Shown: positions 23,065 through 34,189 of the stretch, piece after piece
Layout: every line of letters begins with the position of its first letter
Position numbering within the stretch: position 1 is the first letter of the stretch
Origin: Azorinus chamasolen
Lineage: Eukaryota; Mollusca; Bivalvia; Cardiida; Solecurtidae
Length of the DNA stretch: 64,000 nucleotides
Direction: 5' to 3'
Assembly: GCA_963576725.1 (NCBI GenBank)
Contig: OY755240.1
Span: 61,380,633 to 61,444,632 of the forward strand
The notes under the pieces: model-generated
Seen by the model: only the letters and a program-made list of their open reading frames with translations
What the model was told of the DNA's origin: nothing
Databases searched by the model: none
Position numbers and translations under genes: made by a program

Positions 23065-24538
23065 ACTAGAGGTTTGTTTTTGTCACAAAAACAGATGTCT
23101 CCCCCTCCCATCCTCTTTCCAATACACAAGTGTAATGTCTGTAACTCCAAACTTATCAGGGTCTAATTTTTAAGTCATCAGGGGCAATGACACCAACATT
23201 GTCAGGGGGAGACAATTCAAAAGCCCCAGGTACACAAAAACACATGCTTGTCAACATTCTTGTGAAGTTCGGTGACTCTAGTACTAGTGGTTTCATAGAT
23301 ACATGTGACAAAAAGTAAAGTTTCTCTTATTCTAAGTCATAAGGAGCAGTAACTCCAAAGTTATCAGGGGGAGACAATTAAAAAAAACCCAGATGCACAA
23401 TAACTCATGCTGGTGAACATTTCTGTGAAGTTTGGTGACTCTAGCCCTACTGGTTTCAGAGATACGCGCAGCACAAAGTTTCTCTAATTTTAAGTTATCA
23501 TATCAGGGGCAGAAACTCAAGAATTATCAAGGGGAGACAATTCAAAAGCCCCAGGTACACAAAAACACATGCTTGTCAACATTCTTGTGAAGTTCGGTGA
23601 CTCTAGTACTAGTGGTTTCATAGATACATGTGACACAAAGTAAATTTTCTCTTATTCTAAGTCATAAGGGGCAGTAACTCCAAAGTTATCAGGGGGAGAC
23701 AATTAAAAAAAACCCAGATGCACAATAACTCATGCTGGTCAACATTCCTGTGAAGTTTGATGACTCTAGCTCTAGTGGTTATAAAGATATGCATGACACA
23801 AAGTTTCTCTCAATTTTAAGTAATATCAGGGGCAATAACTCCAAAATTATCAAGGGGAGACAATTCAAAAATCTCAGGTGCACAACAACTGATGCTGGTC
23901 AACATTCCTGTGAAGTTTGGTGACTCTAGCCCTAGTGGTTTCAAAGATATGCACGACACTAGGTAAAGTTTGTCTAATTTCAAGTCATCAGGGGCAGTAA
24001 CTCCAAAGTTAACAGGGGGAGACAATTCAAAAAAATCAAGAGCAAAACAACTCATGTTAGTGAACAATCCTGTGAAGTTTGGTGCCTCTAGCCCTACTGG
24101 TTTCAGAGATACGCGCGACACAAAGTTTGTATAAATTTAAGTATTCATATCAGGGGCAATAACTCAAGAATTATCAGGGGGAGACAATTCAAAAACCATA
24201 GGTGCACAACAACTCATGCAAACTCGTGAAGTTTGGTGACTCTAGTTCTAGCGGTTTCAGAGATACGCGCGACACAAAGTTTTTCTAATTTAAAGTCATC
24301 AGGGGCAATAACTCCAAAGTTATCAGGGGAGACAATTCAAAAACCCCAGGTGCACAACAACTCATGCTGGTGAACATTCCTGTGAAGTTTGGTGACTCTA
24401 GCCCAACTGGTTTCAGAGATACGCGCGACACAAGTTTGTGACGGACAGACATACAGACGGACGGACGGACAGACGGACGGACAGACAACTCTGGCAAAAA
24501 CAATATATCTCCACATAAATGGGGGAGACATAATGATG
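23065..24538 (+). mobile_element. Helentron/pearl-like element, eight ~160 bp core repeats
   Basis: Begins actagaggtttgtttttgtc..atgtctcccc, as at 18911. Eight monomers can be counted from tgtgaagtt(t/c)ggtgactctag at 23262, 23425, 23587, 23750, 23910, 24072, 24226 and 24382 (154-163 bp steps). Monomers 1 and 3, and 2 and 4, are near copies of one another, so dimers were amplified. The 3' end has gacggacggacggacagacg (ACGG-type microsatellite) and the terminal hairpin tctccacataaatgggggaga. It interrupts LINE ORF2. Confidence 0.85.
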
Positions 24539-24589
24539 CCTTGTGCACTTGCACTTGATCGAAACATAGTTGTGTAATATGATAGTTAT

Positions 24590-25600
24590 ATCACATACAT
24601 GGTGCGGCAGCCGGTTCGCCCATTGTTTCGTACCGGAGTAAATTTCCTATATAAAACGCAGATCAACGCGAAATCTGCTCAGCAGCCGGGACGAAAAGAC
24701 ATTTATCTCTGTAGAAACGGTAAGTTTTTGTCCATTTACAAACCTCTATCGAAGCTATTTGATGATATTTCAGGGAGAAATTGACGGTGTTGATTTTTCA
24801 TTCCGTGTTAACTTCCGGTGACCTACTCTGACCCCGAGAAAAAGTTACGAGCCATTTGATTGGTTGACAATGACCCGGTTATTGCGACTGTCTGCTCGAA
24901 GTCAAACTAGATGTAAACATAAATACTTGAACAGTTCTGATCTAATATTTCGATCACTAAAGGCCTTTTTTCAAAGATTGTCATGTCAAAATACTCGTAA
25001 CATTTTTGTTACATGCATTCAGCCATAAACTCAAAGAGAACAATGTTGATCTAGCGTCATGGTGACGTTGGGTTGTTACTTAAAATGGCGCGTCTTTCTT
25101 TGATAACATTGAAACTTCATCAACTAACAAAACATCCGTTCGCAAAACATTCTGACGGACATTGCCCAATTGCATCATCATCCCTCATAATGACCAGTAA
25201 CCACAAAGTTGTGGCCTTCTAAGATGGTTTTTATTGCCAACATTTGCATTTTAAAGACAAATATTTGATAGAAGGGGGAACAACAACGCTTAACACACCT
25301 TTCTGATTTGTCCAGTGAAAACGCCCGTTTCAACCGAGACAGTTGAAGGTCGCTCAAACCGGAAGTTGACTAGGAAGGAAAACGGCGACAAAATCAAACA
25401 CCATTTTCTCCTCCAAACAATATCAAATATTTTCGATAGAGATTTGTTTTTGGACAAGAACTTACCGTTTCTACAGAGATAGATGTCTTTCCTTCCCGAC
25501 CGATGAGTAAATTTCGCGTTGATCTGCGTTTTATATCGGAAATTTCCGCCGGAACGGAACAGGGGGAGAATCGGCTGTCGCGCCATGTAGCGTATTAATG
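24590..25600. mobile_element. 1 kb fold-back with ~240 bp arms carrying matching open frames
   Basis: The left arm (about 24590-24835) and right arm (about 25290-25600) are inverted copies. Each arm has an ATG (24599 plus; 25586 minus) opening a related peptide: M(V/A)RQP..PLFR.G.NF.YKTQIN, then GRKDIYLCRNGKFLS. In both, aacggtaagtt follows CRNG, a good 5' splice-site consensus, so the frame may be a short first exon. The middle ~450 bp is unique. No target duplication was found. It may be a DNA transposon with very long TIRs. No transposase is visible. Confidence 0.75.
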
Positions 25601-25644
25601 TACTAGTTGCTTTAAATAAACTATAGTATTTTTCTAGAAAGTGC

Positions 25645-27090
25645 CAGTGGCCTTGTGGTATAAGCTATTTCAATCGGGTATTAGTTGTAAATTTGTAAAC
25701 ATGATTAAATGTATGTACAGTTAAGTGCAAGCATGTGTGAAACTATCAGGGACAACTATATCTGACTTTTTCAATGTCACTATTGGCTTGAAGCAAGGTG
25801 TACCGTTATCACCGATTCTATTTCTGTTTTCGTCAATGACATTGTTGATAATCGTGATTTCAATTCGTTAACTGATAAAGTTTGGATTTAATCTTATTTG
25901 CAGATGACATTGTATTGTTTAAAACAGAACCGGCTAGCCTACAGTCTCAAATTAATAGCATGTTTCAATACTCGATTAAATGGGGTCTAACAATAAATGT
26001 TAAAAAGACAAAAGTATGTATATTCGAAAAGGGAACAGCCAACCAGGAGAGAACATTTTACATAAATGGTGAAGGAATTGAGTTAGTAGAAGATTTTGTA
26101 TACCTATGCATTAGATTCAGTCGTCTTTGAACAGTCACCAATGCTGTTAAAAGTTTGCAAGATCAGGCTCTTAGTGCGTATTCCAATCTTTCATTTCTGT
26201 TCGGTAAAATCAAATTTAGTCTTAATACTAAGCTTGCACTTTTTGTTAGTATGATTTTTCCTATTAATTTATATGGAGCTGAGGACTGGGGTGTATATAA
26301 TCTGAAAGATGTTGATAAATTGCATTGAAGGTTTTGTAAATATATACTAGGTGTGAAAAAACAAACACCGAATTCAGCTGTATATGGTGATCTTGGTCGG
26401 TTCCCATTATCCCTTCTATGTAAGTAAATAACTGTTAAATTCTGGTAAAAGATCATGAGTAACGTTGGTTCGCCTTTGTATGAAGTCTATCCCGACCAAT
26501 GTCGTACTGTTAATGGGTCTTGTTGGACCAAAAGAATTACGTCCATTAGTGATCATCTTGGATATATAAATCTGCGGCTCAACTTTGATACTAATTATAA
26601 TTGCCTACCTGTACTGAAAAGTAGGTTAAGAGACCAGTATATACAAGATTGGACTGTATCGATTAAAACTATGCCAAAATTAGATACTTATTGTAAATTA
26701 AAAACAAAATTAAAAACAAAATTTTGCTTCGAAAAATATTTAAATAAAATATCAAATGATAATTGACGACAAACATTTATTCGTTTTAGGCTCAGTTCTC
26801 ATACCCTTAAAGTAGAAAGAGGACACTATAGTGGAATTAATATAGACAGTAGATTCTGTAAAATGTGCAATCATAATGTAGTCGAAAATGAATATCACTT
26901 CTTACTATGCTGTCCAAAATACTGAGAGCTTCGTAAAAAATATTTCGGTTATATTCATTGGCCAACTATACACAAATTCTGTTTTTATATGTCGTCGAGT
27001 AAAAGAAACGTCCTGACGAATGCTAGAAATTATATAAAGGAATGTATGCATTTGCGTAAAGATATCCTTGAAACAATTGCTGCTTCGTGA
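25645..27090 (+). pseudogene. LINE ORF2, RT palm and C-terminal domain
   Basis: In three frames: an upstream LWYKLFQSGISCKFV piece, then GLKQGVPLSPILF (RT motif B region), LILFADDIVLF (motif C, catalytic DD), and INVKKTKVCIF. The C-terminal part has LYGAEDWG, DLGRFPLSLLC, FIRFRLSSHTLKVERGHY and a zinc-knuckle-like FCKMCNHNVVENEYHFLLCC. Several stops (e.g. near 25860, 26326, 26764). The same order of C-terminal motifs occurs in the minus-strand LINE at 37.9-43.2 kb, so both belong to one broad lineage. Confidence 0.8.
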
Positions 27091-27160
27091 TTTCATGCAT
27101 ATATTTGTTAATGGTCAAAGGCAATATTTATTGCCGATATGCCAATAAACTTTTAAACTG

Positions 27161-27318
27161 GTATTCCAATAGGTACGCATTGTGCACCATTGATCGCCGA
27201 TTCGTTTTTGTACTGCTATGAGATAGAATTCATGTTACGTTTGAATCCACAATCACAAGAAGATGTTATAAAAGGCTTCAATTAAACTTCTCGATACTTG
27301 GATGCTATTTTTACCTCG
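27161..27318 (+). pseudogene. Penelope-like reverse transcriptase, part 2
   Basis: Opens GIPIGTHCAPLIADSFLYCY (motif B) and continues to EFMLRLNPQ, a TAA stop, then TSRYLDAIF (motif C, with DD changed to DA). It carries on exactly from where the piece at 20118-20366 stops, after the 6.8 kb LINE is left out. It ends at 27318, where a Helitron-like sequence starts. Confidence 0.65.
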
Positions 27319-28000
27319 ACTATTCGAATAATAGTGGAGCTATCCTACTCGCCCTGACGTCGGCGCGGGTGTCCGCGTCCGCGTCACACCTTGGTTAAGT
27401 TTTTTGTTAAAGTCCACTTTTTGACTTTAACACTTGGAATAAAGTCTTGACACTTTGAACACTTGTTCATCACCACAACCTTCATCTGTCGGCAAGAGTA
27501 CATACCTCTGTCAAGCATTTTGGCAGAATTATGGCCCTTTTTAACTTAGAATTTGGGTTAAGGTTTTTGTTAAAGTCCACTTATTGACATAGTCCTCCGA
27601 GATAAATCTTTTAAACTGAAAGCATTTGTCTACTACCACAAGCTATATCTATAGCCAAGAGTACATAACTGTCTTGCATTTTGACAGAATTATGGCCTAT
27701 TTTAACTTAGAATTTTGGGTTAAGGTTTTTGTTAAAGTCCACTTATTTGCATAAACCGTTCAAATATTGCTTTGAAACTTTTACATGATGTTACGGTTAC
27801 ATGATGAGATGATGTGTCGCGCACAATACCCAATTTACGCGTCCACTTCGTAATTTGCTCCATTTGGGAATACAAACCAAAAGGTATATAAGTATGTATA
27901 TGTTTTTCTGTTAATAATGCATTTACTTTCATTGTTAATTTCTGTCAATATTGTGGCACTCTGTATATTTTAACTATATGTTAATAGTATTGTAGTATAT
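27319..28000 (+). mobile_element. Helitron-like end with ~170 bp core repeats
   Basis: Starts gaataatagtggagctatcc then gacgtcggcgcgggtgtccg, a 5' end type I recall from many bivalve repeats. About 2.5 copies of a ~170 bp unit follow (27410-27760): gttaaagtccact, aacttgttcatc-like text, and agaattatggcc..ttttaacttagaatt. The complementary end (ccaacgccgacgccgacgag..agctcaactttttg) is at 28943-28992 in opposite orientation, so two such ends face each other. Confidence 0.6.
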
Positions 28001-28080
28001 TTGTTTATTGCTATGGCATGGCTATGGCAGCTTGGAGCAATTTTCCATAACCTGTTTTCCCTGATTTTGACATTCATGGT

Positions 28081-29294
28081 GGAAATTTGTTACTGAGTGA
28101 AAGAGACAGGTCCCGCCTCTTGCCTCCAGAGTGACAGAAACAAGTGTTACATTTTGTAATGCTTGTAAATGTTAACAGCATTTCAAAATTATTCATTCCT
28201 ACTTTCAGATATAACTACAATGGAAATCCCAAAACCAGTCCAGACCGTATCATATATGGAGCTGCAAATACTTGGAATAGTTTATAAACTGCAACAGACC
28301 AACAACATACCTCATGCAGTTTCAGCATTAGAAACCATGGCCAGGAAGGCCAAGTCAACGGCCCTAACATTAACTGTTCGGAATGACTAAACAACCCAAA
28401 CATTGGAAGTCTTCGCAATGAAGTTAGTAGTTCGAGGAAAATAGTGAACCATGCTGAAAAAGAAAAGGTGAACGTATTTAGCGAAAATAACCAGCTGAAA
28501 ACCATACTTGCAAAGCCAAAGGACGAATGCCAATCTTTGAGCAGAAAAATTAGTGATTTAGAGATAAAAGTGGAATTAAAAGCGTCTCAAGATATTTTTG
28601 TTGATATAGAGGAGAAGGAGGATATTGTGGAAACAGGTAACACAAACAATAATCCTGAAGGTGTTGATAGAAGTCCACTTCACCAACCTGAAAAAGGCAG
28701 AAAACACAGTGACTATTCCAAAATGTCTCAGAGAACAATGTATTAACATAATAAAAAAACCTGTACTCATGGTTAATAATATGTCCCTTTTTATACACTG
28801 TTATCAAGTTTGACATTTCTGTCACATGTATATGTTGAAAACAAAAGCACCAAAAAAGGGAACAAGTAAAAGAAAAATTCAGATCTCATCCAAATATCTT
28901 TGATGGTTTCTGAGAAAAAGACCTTAACAAAACGATTAACCAACGCCGACGCCGACGAGAGGGTCATGACAATAGCTCAACTTTTTGAAAAAAAAGGAGC
29001 TAGAAAGGATATATATTGTAAATCATAGTGATTATTTCAGGAATGTATTACACTGGCTTGTTAGAGTTAGCGTGCACTACGATGTTTCTGACGTAATAGA
29101 GGTCAGTGTATCACTACATGTAAGTTTACAGAATTGTGTCTGGCTTTCCATTGTTCTGTTTTATGTGAGAGTAAAAATGAATCATTGTGAGATCCTGTTA
29201 ACATTTACAAGCATTACAAAAATGTAATGTTTGTTTCTGTCACTCTGAAGGCAACAGGCGTGACCCATCTCTTTCAACCAGTAACAAATTTCAG
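28081..29294. mobile_element. 1.2 kb unit with ~100 bp inverted repeats
   Basis: The left arm at 28081-28178 (ggaaatttgttactg..agtgacagaaacaa..gtaatgcttgtaaatgttaa) is matched by its complement at 29189-29294. Two short plus-strand open frames (28169-28390 and 28444-28746) and the Helitron-like end at 28943-28992 lie between. The arms do not border the Helitron-like ends, so this is either a separate fold-back or an inverted segment formed inside a Helitron. Confidence 0.6.
28169..28746 (+). pseudogene. Unrecognised small frames, possible captured exon
   Basis: A 73-codon frame (28169-28390) reading SYMELQILGIVYKLQQTNNI then LETMARKAKSTALT is followed, in another frame after stops, by a 100-codon frame (28444-28746) that is lysine/glutamate rich and coiled-coil-like (KISDLEIKVELK). 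ctactttcag just before 28208 looks like a 3' splice site. I do not recognise a family. Because it is enclosed by Helitron-like ends it could be a captured host fragment, but it may also be chance coding. Confidence 0.3.
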
Positions 29295-29892
29295 GTAAGT
29301 ATTGTGGCACTTATACATTCTAACTCGAACATGTGTTTCAGAAACAGTTACATTATGTTGTCTAATACACACGCCTTGCAATATAATGTACTCATTGTAA
29401 TAGAGTTTCCCCTTTTCACCGGCAACTTAGGTCTTATACAAGGTTATCGGAAAACTAAAATGTCTAATTTATTCATAAATTAATGTTTATATATGATTTG
29501 TACCATTACAAAAACTTTATTAATGACATATGAGCATAAGTAAGCTATTGTGTCATGGTGCAGGCTCATTATATATTTCAACTTTAAGAGACTTATAAGT
29601 ATATTTAGGTTGTACATTTAATTTTTCACACTAGCTGCATTGTAAACTAAAATGAAAATCTTAAATTAGCACTGACACTTATGTTAGTGATATAAGGCCA
29701 GAGCTTTGTATAAAAGAAATGGTTTTCAGAATTTCGGAGTTCTATGCAAAGTATTATATTAAATGTTTTGGTTTTGTTTTTAACTGTACAGACTGCATGT
29801 TGGAATTCTTCTGGGAAAAAGGGAGCACATAAAATGTGGTAAAATTTATGTGACGCAGGCCGGTCTTGCAACTCATGTGTGTTTACTATGTA

Positions 29893-30250
29893 AATAGAAA
29901 AATAGGACAAAGAGAGGAAATAAAAAGACAACAGGGTTAAGAGAGAAATGTGCAAAACGACTTACAAGGTTAACAACGGAGGTTAGGGAGAAGGAAAATA
30001 GGACAAAGAGAGAAAATAAAGGCAACAAGGAAAGAGAGAAATCTGCAAAAAGACTTACAATGTTAACAACAGATGCTAGAGAAAAGGAAAAAAGGAGAAA
30101 GAGCGAAAATAAGGGCAACAGGGAAAGTGAGAAATCTATAAAGACACTTACAAGATCGTCCACAGAAGTTAGAGAAGAAGAAAATAGAAGAAAAGAACAG
30201 ATATATCAAATCGATACAAAGAGAAGGAGCACAAATTATTTGGTCTAATA
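29893..30250 (+). pseudogene. Helitron protein N-terminus, three charged repeats
   Basis: The plus strand encodes about three ~31-residue repeats (93 bp at DNA level), each with R(L/S)..(T)E(V)REKENR.KRENKGNKE type text, ending with TKRRSTNYLV and a stop at 30246. Arg/Lys/Glu-rich repeats of this type precede the conserved part of many animal Helitron proteins (recall). Only ~80 bp separate it from the next conserved piece. Confidence 0.6.
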
Positions 30251-30319
30251 TAAGACATAAAACATTGGAAAATGACACAAAGAAGAATAAAAACACTATA
30301 CCTCATAGTGTTCTTTAAT

Positions 30320-31000
30320 TAAAATATTCCATGAAGCAGTTAAGAAAGGCTCTACCTGTATGTGCACATGCTGTGACCAAGTGTGGTACCATGAAAGTGT
30401 GCAGAAAGCATCTGGAATTCACATAAAAGACAATCTTTTCAAACAAAAAGTCTTCACAGGCAAAAGAAGTCACCAACATGAAGAATGGATGTGTCATACA
30501 TGCGTGACCTATATTAAAAAAAGTAAAATTCACCTTTAGCAACATATAATCTTGTGTTTTTCCCGGAAAAGCCAGATATTTTGAATTTGACACAACTGGA
30601 AGAGAGGCTTATAGCTCCACGTATTCCATTCATGCAGTTGAGAGAGTTGCCTCGTGAAGGACAGATTAGCGTAAATTGTAATACTGTTAATGTACTAACA
30701 AACATTAATTCAACTGTCTGTAAATTGTCAAGAACACAGTCAAATGATATGTGTATACCACTACAACTGATGCGAAAACTGTCCCATTCACACCATGTCA
30801 ACATGGAGATGATAAGTCCTAATAAATTCAAACATGCTCTCTGGCATTTGATTTATAACAGCAAGTTATATCAGGACGAAGGAATATACGATGATTCATT
30901 GATGTCTGAGTCAAATTCATCAAAAGGAGATTCATCCTCTGAAAAGGTGATATACAAATATTTCAGACAAAGACTGTGTTTCATACAACAGAAGTAATTG
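30320..31000 (+). pseudogene. Helitron protein, DUF6570-like cysteine region
   Basis: Translation gives CACCDQVWYHESVQ, then EEWMCHTCVTYIKK, a paired-cysteine module, a TAG stop near 30538, then from about 30554 ILNLTQLEERLIAPRIPFMQ and a run to IYDDSLMSES. This order (CxxCDQ.WY, W.C.TC..Y, LE.RLI..RIPFM) is the N-terminal conserved block of Helitron replicases, as I recall it. At least one stop and one frameshift. Confidence 0.8.
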
Positions 31001-31139
31001 CAAACATGGATCAAAATGAGGTGAATCAGACTCTTGGACCAGCAAAGGAACAAGAAAGTGATTCTGCAGATGGAGATAATAAATGAGATGAAACCAATAT
31101 TGAAGATCAAACCGTTGGAATTTTAGACACAATGATGCA

Positions 31140-31805
31140 GCAAGTTGATATGCATTAGATGTAAATCCGGCAGTAGCATTTGCTCCAGCTGAAGGGAAAT
31201 CCCCATCAGCATTTTCTTATATAAATTTGTTGAAAAACTATATTTTCCAACAATTTTTGTGGGAAATAAATAATTGACAACAAGAACCGTTAAGTTTCTA
31301 ACTGTTAATTACTCAGATATCTGTAAATCAGAGCTAAAAGGGTCTGATCGCAGAGTTTCTTCCTAATTTCTCAGCACATTTCTGACAAAGCAAACTTATG
31401 ATTCAGAAAAACTAAAAGCATATCCAATACTACAGCTGGGTTCATTAAAAACAAATAAATATTACAGACAGATTATGTCATTTAGATGAAGGTTACATAG
31501 CTTTTAAAGATCTCAGAGGTTCACCGCCATATTGGGAAAAAAACAAAGAAGGATTTATTTGCAATGGTACGATATATTGGCGTTCCCACATTGTTAGCCT
31601 CATGCTCTTCAGCAGAAACTCGGTGGGTGTACCTGCTGCAAATTTTGACTGAAACGCTCTATGGAAGGGAACTGTCAACAGATGAGATCAGCAATATGAA
31701 CTGGTTTGAACAATGCCATTTGATAAGACAGTACCAAGTTACATGTGCTCGTCATTTCCACCATCAAGTCAATAATCTCATTACTAGTGTTCTGTTAAGT
31801 CCGCT
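31140..31805 (+). pseudogene. Helitron_like_N region
   Basis: Contains LDVNPAVAFAPAEGKSP, then KDLRGSPPYWEK and, after a frameshift near 31560, VRYIGVPTLLASCSSAETRW, FEQCHLIR and VTCARHFHHQVNNL. This is the Helitron_like_N domain (RGSPPYWE, G.PT.F.S.S.AE..W, ARHF..) upstream of the Rep catalytic motifs. It is cut at 31805 by a SINE and resumes at 32078. Confidence 0.85.
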
Positions 31806-32077
31806 TAAAGTAAAGTACCTAGTTATAGTCTACTTTCAGTCCGAATGACCGCTCAGCCGACTGTACATTTACTCCCCTGGTCATTGAGTCATTGGCCTAC
31901 AATATTGAGCACTGCTAACATATAGCGCAATCATGCAGCCGCAGTAGGATGTGCGGGTGGCAGACACGGAAAAGCGTCTCTGAAATTTCCGGGAGAGACC
32001 GGGATTTGAACCCCGGACCTCCGGACTGATAGTCAAGCGCGTTACCACTAGACCACCGCCACCTGTTTTGAAAAATA
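31806..32077 (-). mobile_element. tRNA-headed SINE in the Helitron gene
   Basis: Head at 32077 reading caggtggcggtggtctagtg (A box) and gtccggggttcaaatccc (B box) on the minus strand. The body ends near 31806 at agactataactaggtacttt. About 85 % alike to the plus-strand copy at 60695-61004, which has ~45 bp more in the middle (internal deletion here, or insertion there). It separates two parts of the Helitron Rep region. The target duplication is not clear (perhaps ctgtt). Confidence 0.85.
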
Positions 32078-33240
32078 GTAGATTTCTTTTATAAGGTTGA
32101 ATTTCAGATGCGAGGGTAAACGCATTATCGTATGTTGATCTGGGTTGATAACTCACCAGTATTAGATAGATGATAACTGTACAATGAAGCAGATATCTTA
32201 AATTTTGTCAATCACCATGTCACAGCTACCAGATACCCCGAAATAAAGGACCTTGTCAATATGCAGGAGCATGCACACAGCAGAACATGTAGGACAAAGG
32301 ACAAAGAAGTCCGCCGATTTGGTTATCCCTTGCCTCCTTTACCATGAACATGTATCCTGACTCCCCTAGATGCTTCTGATCCCGATATAGAAACATACAC
32401 AAACTAAATTCGAAAAAATATCAAAGTTACTAAATACTTTAAAAAACAAGGACCAAATGGACTTTGAAACATTCCTCAGAAAACTACAGTTCACGTATGA
32501 TGATTACATCCTTGATTTGCGCTCTTCTATTTCTGGAAATAATATATTCTCTTAGAGAAATGTTGATGAATGTCGCGTCAACAACTATAACAAAACCCTC
32601 CTACAGTGCTGGAGAGCAAAGATGGACCTCCAGTTTGTTTTCTGGATGCCTATGCACGTGCTTTGTATATAGTAACATACATAGCAAAGAGCCAAAGAGG
32701 TATGAACAATCTTCTCTATGCAGCGACCAAAGAAGCACGTGAAGGACACTTAGACCTAATAGGCAAGTCAGATCTATTGGATACCAATTCCTCACTCATG
32801 TAGAGATATCGGCCCAAGAAGCAGTCTCTTATATTCTTCAAATGCCCCTTAGGAAAGCTTCGAGAGATGTTGTCTTTATAAATACTACTGCCCAAGAGGA
32901 AAGGTCTTGTCTGCTAAAATCTACTAAAGTCATTGAACAACTTCCAGATGATTCCTCAGATATTCTGGCAACCAGTATTCAACAGCGTTATGCATCCAGA
33001 CCAAAGTTTGTGCATAACATTTGTTTAGCAGACTTTGCAGCAAAATACAGATATGCTTTTCTTCAACAAATGACAGTGATTTTCCAGAAACAGATGTCAG
33101 TGAATGCAATTACACTGAAAGAGAAATAACATCATTCAGAGTTGGCTATGTCAGATTTAAAAAAAGAAAAACTTGCATGTATTCGATGTGTACGATACCA
33201 GGAAACGATCTACCAAAAGAACTTGTTCCGTGAAACACTT
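32078..33240 (+). pseudogene. Helitron Rep (HUH) region, decayed
   Basis: Starts DFFYKVEFQMRG, then a stop, then THYRMLIWVDNSPV. The last piece is where the HUH motif (PH-hydrophobic-H) should be, but the second histidine reads R and the proline is lost. Further on come ATRYPEIKDLVN.QEHAHSRTC, RFGYPLPPLP, and LYIVTYIAKSQRGM, which fits the two-tyrosine Rep motif (YxxxYxxK). Then EAREGHLDL, MPLRKASRDVVFINT and FRETLLLFDPLTN. Many stops. No helicase domain follows: the sequence changes to the Penelope-like RT at 33258. Confidence 0.8.
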
Positions 33241-33257
33241 TTGTTGTTTGACCCATT

Positions 33258-33915
33258 GACTAATGCATATGTACACAACCCTTCCTCGTGATCTAATTAA
33301 AGATAAACTTACTAGCTTAATCCAGAAAATATTTGCCAGAGAAAAAACATCATTTCTCGCATGTAATGCTGAAAAAGCTTTCTTTACTGACGAGCCGATT
33401 AAAATATTACACCACTTGGTCTTGCTTAGAAGTTTGTGAATCTATATGTCTTTTAGATAACATATTTTTACGTTATTGGAATGCTATATCGTTATTGGAA
33501 TGCTATATACCGTCAGGTGATTGGTATTCCTATGAGTACGAATTGTGCACCACTGGTCACCGATTTGTTTTTGTACTGCTATAAGAGAGATATTTCATGT
33601 TGAGTTTGAACCCACACTCACAAGATGTCATAAAAGCTTTCAATGATACTTCTCGATATTTGGATGATATTTTCAATAACCCTTTCTTTTAATTCCTACC
33701 ATTTACCCAAAGGAACTCAAATTGAATAAAGCTGACCCTTCCGACTCTTGTGCGGCTTTTCTCGATCTAGACCTTGAAATTGACAAAAGAGATGACTTTG
33801 ATTTAAATATTGTAAATTTCCCTCACCTTGATGGAGATGCCCCATCTTACAGGTTTTTTATATGTCAACTATTCTTAATCTTTCAGGCCCTGTATTGCCC
33901 ATTTGATGTGTGAGG
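33258..33915 (+). pseudogene. Penelope-like reverse transcriptase, second copy
   Basis: From TTLPRDLIKDKLTSLIQ through REKTSFLACNAEKAFFTDEP and, after frameshifts, a motif C region (RYLDDI-like in frame 3), then YPKELKLNKADPSDSCAAF, and DKRDDFDLNIVNFPHLDGD. 33250-33545 aligns with 20118-20366; 33460-33500 has a short duplication (cgttattggaatgctata twice). Not interrupted by a LINE, so it serves as an empty-site reference for the other copy. Confidence 0.65.
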
Positions 33916-34189
33916 GTTGGAGAACCACCCGTCCACACCTTACAAACTGACATATAATACATACAAATTCACAAACAGTAGAAGAGATGGATATCATTCA
34001 TTAAACGAAATATAACAATAACGACATGTTTGAATGAGTTGTTATAAATGTAAACCTGGGGTTATTCCGAAGGTATAACTACCAATCGCACAAGTCTTCT
34101 GACTAAAATCTCGTTTCCTGTATATTTAAGCGTTACGGCTTAGAGAAACATAAAGAGATTTAAAAACAATACATGCCCCAGCCTAATTC

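Larger units (their letters stand above)
20367..27160 (+). mobile_element. Two-ORF LINE inserted in the Penelope-like RT
   Basis: Bounded left by ggtatgcc and right by ggtattcc, which look like a mutated target duplication in the RT sequence. Contains a 5' region of ~870 bp, ORF1 (21238-21987), an endonuclease part of ORF2 (22038-23064), and an RT/C-terminal part (25645-27090). The 3' end is atgccaataaacttttaaact with an aataaa-type signal. A pearl-like element and a fold-back sit inside ORF2, and ~250 residues of ORF2 seem to be missing at that place. The ORF order and endonuclease mark an APE-type LINE. The clade (CR1/L2-like against others) is unsettled. Confidence 0.75.

Noticed and set aside
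29647..30296. Minus-strand frames with FS/LF-rich text
   Set aside because: Shadows of the plus-strand charged repeats of the Helitron protein.
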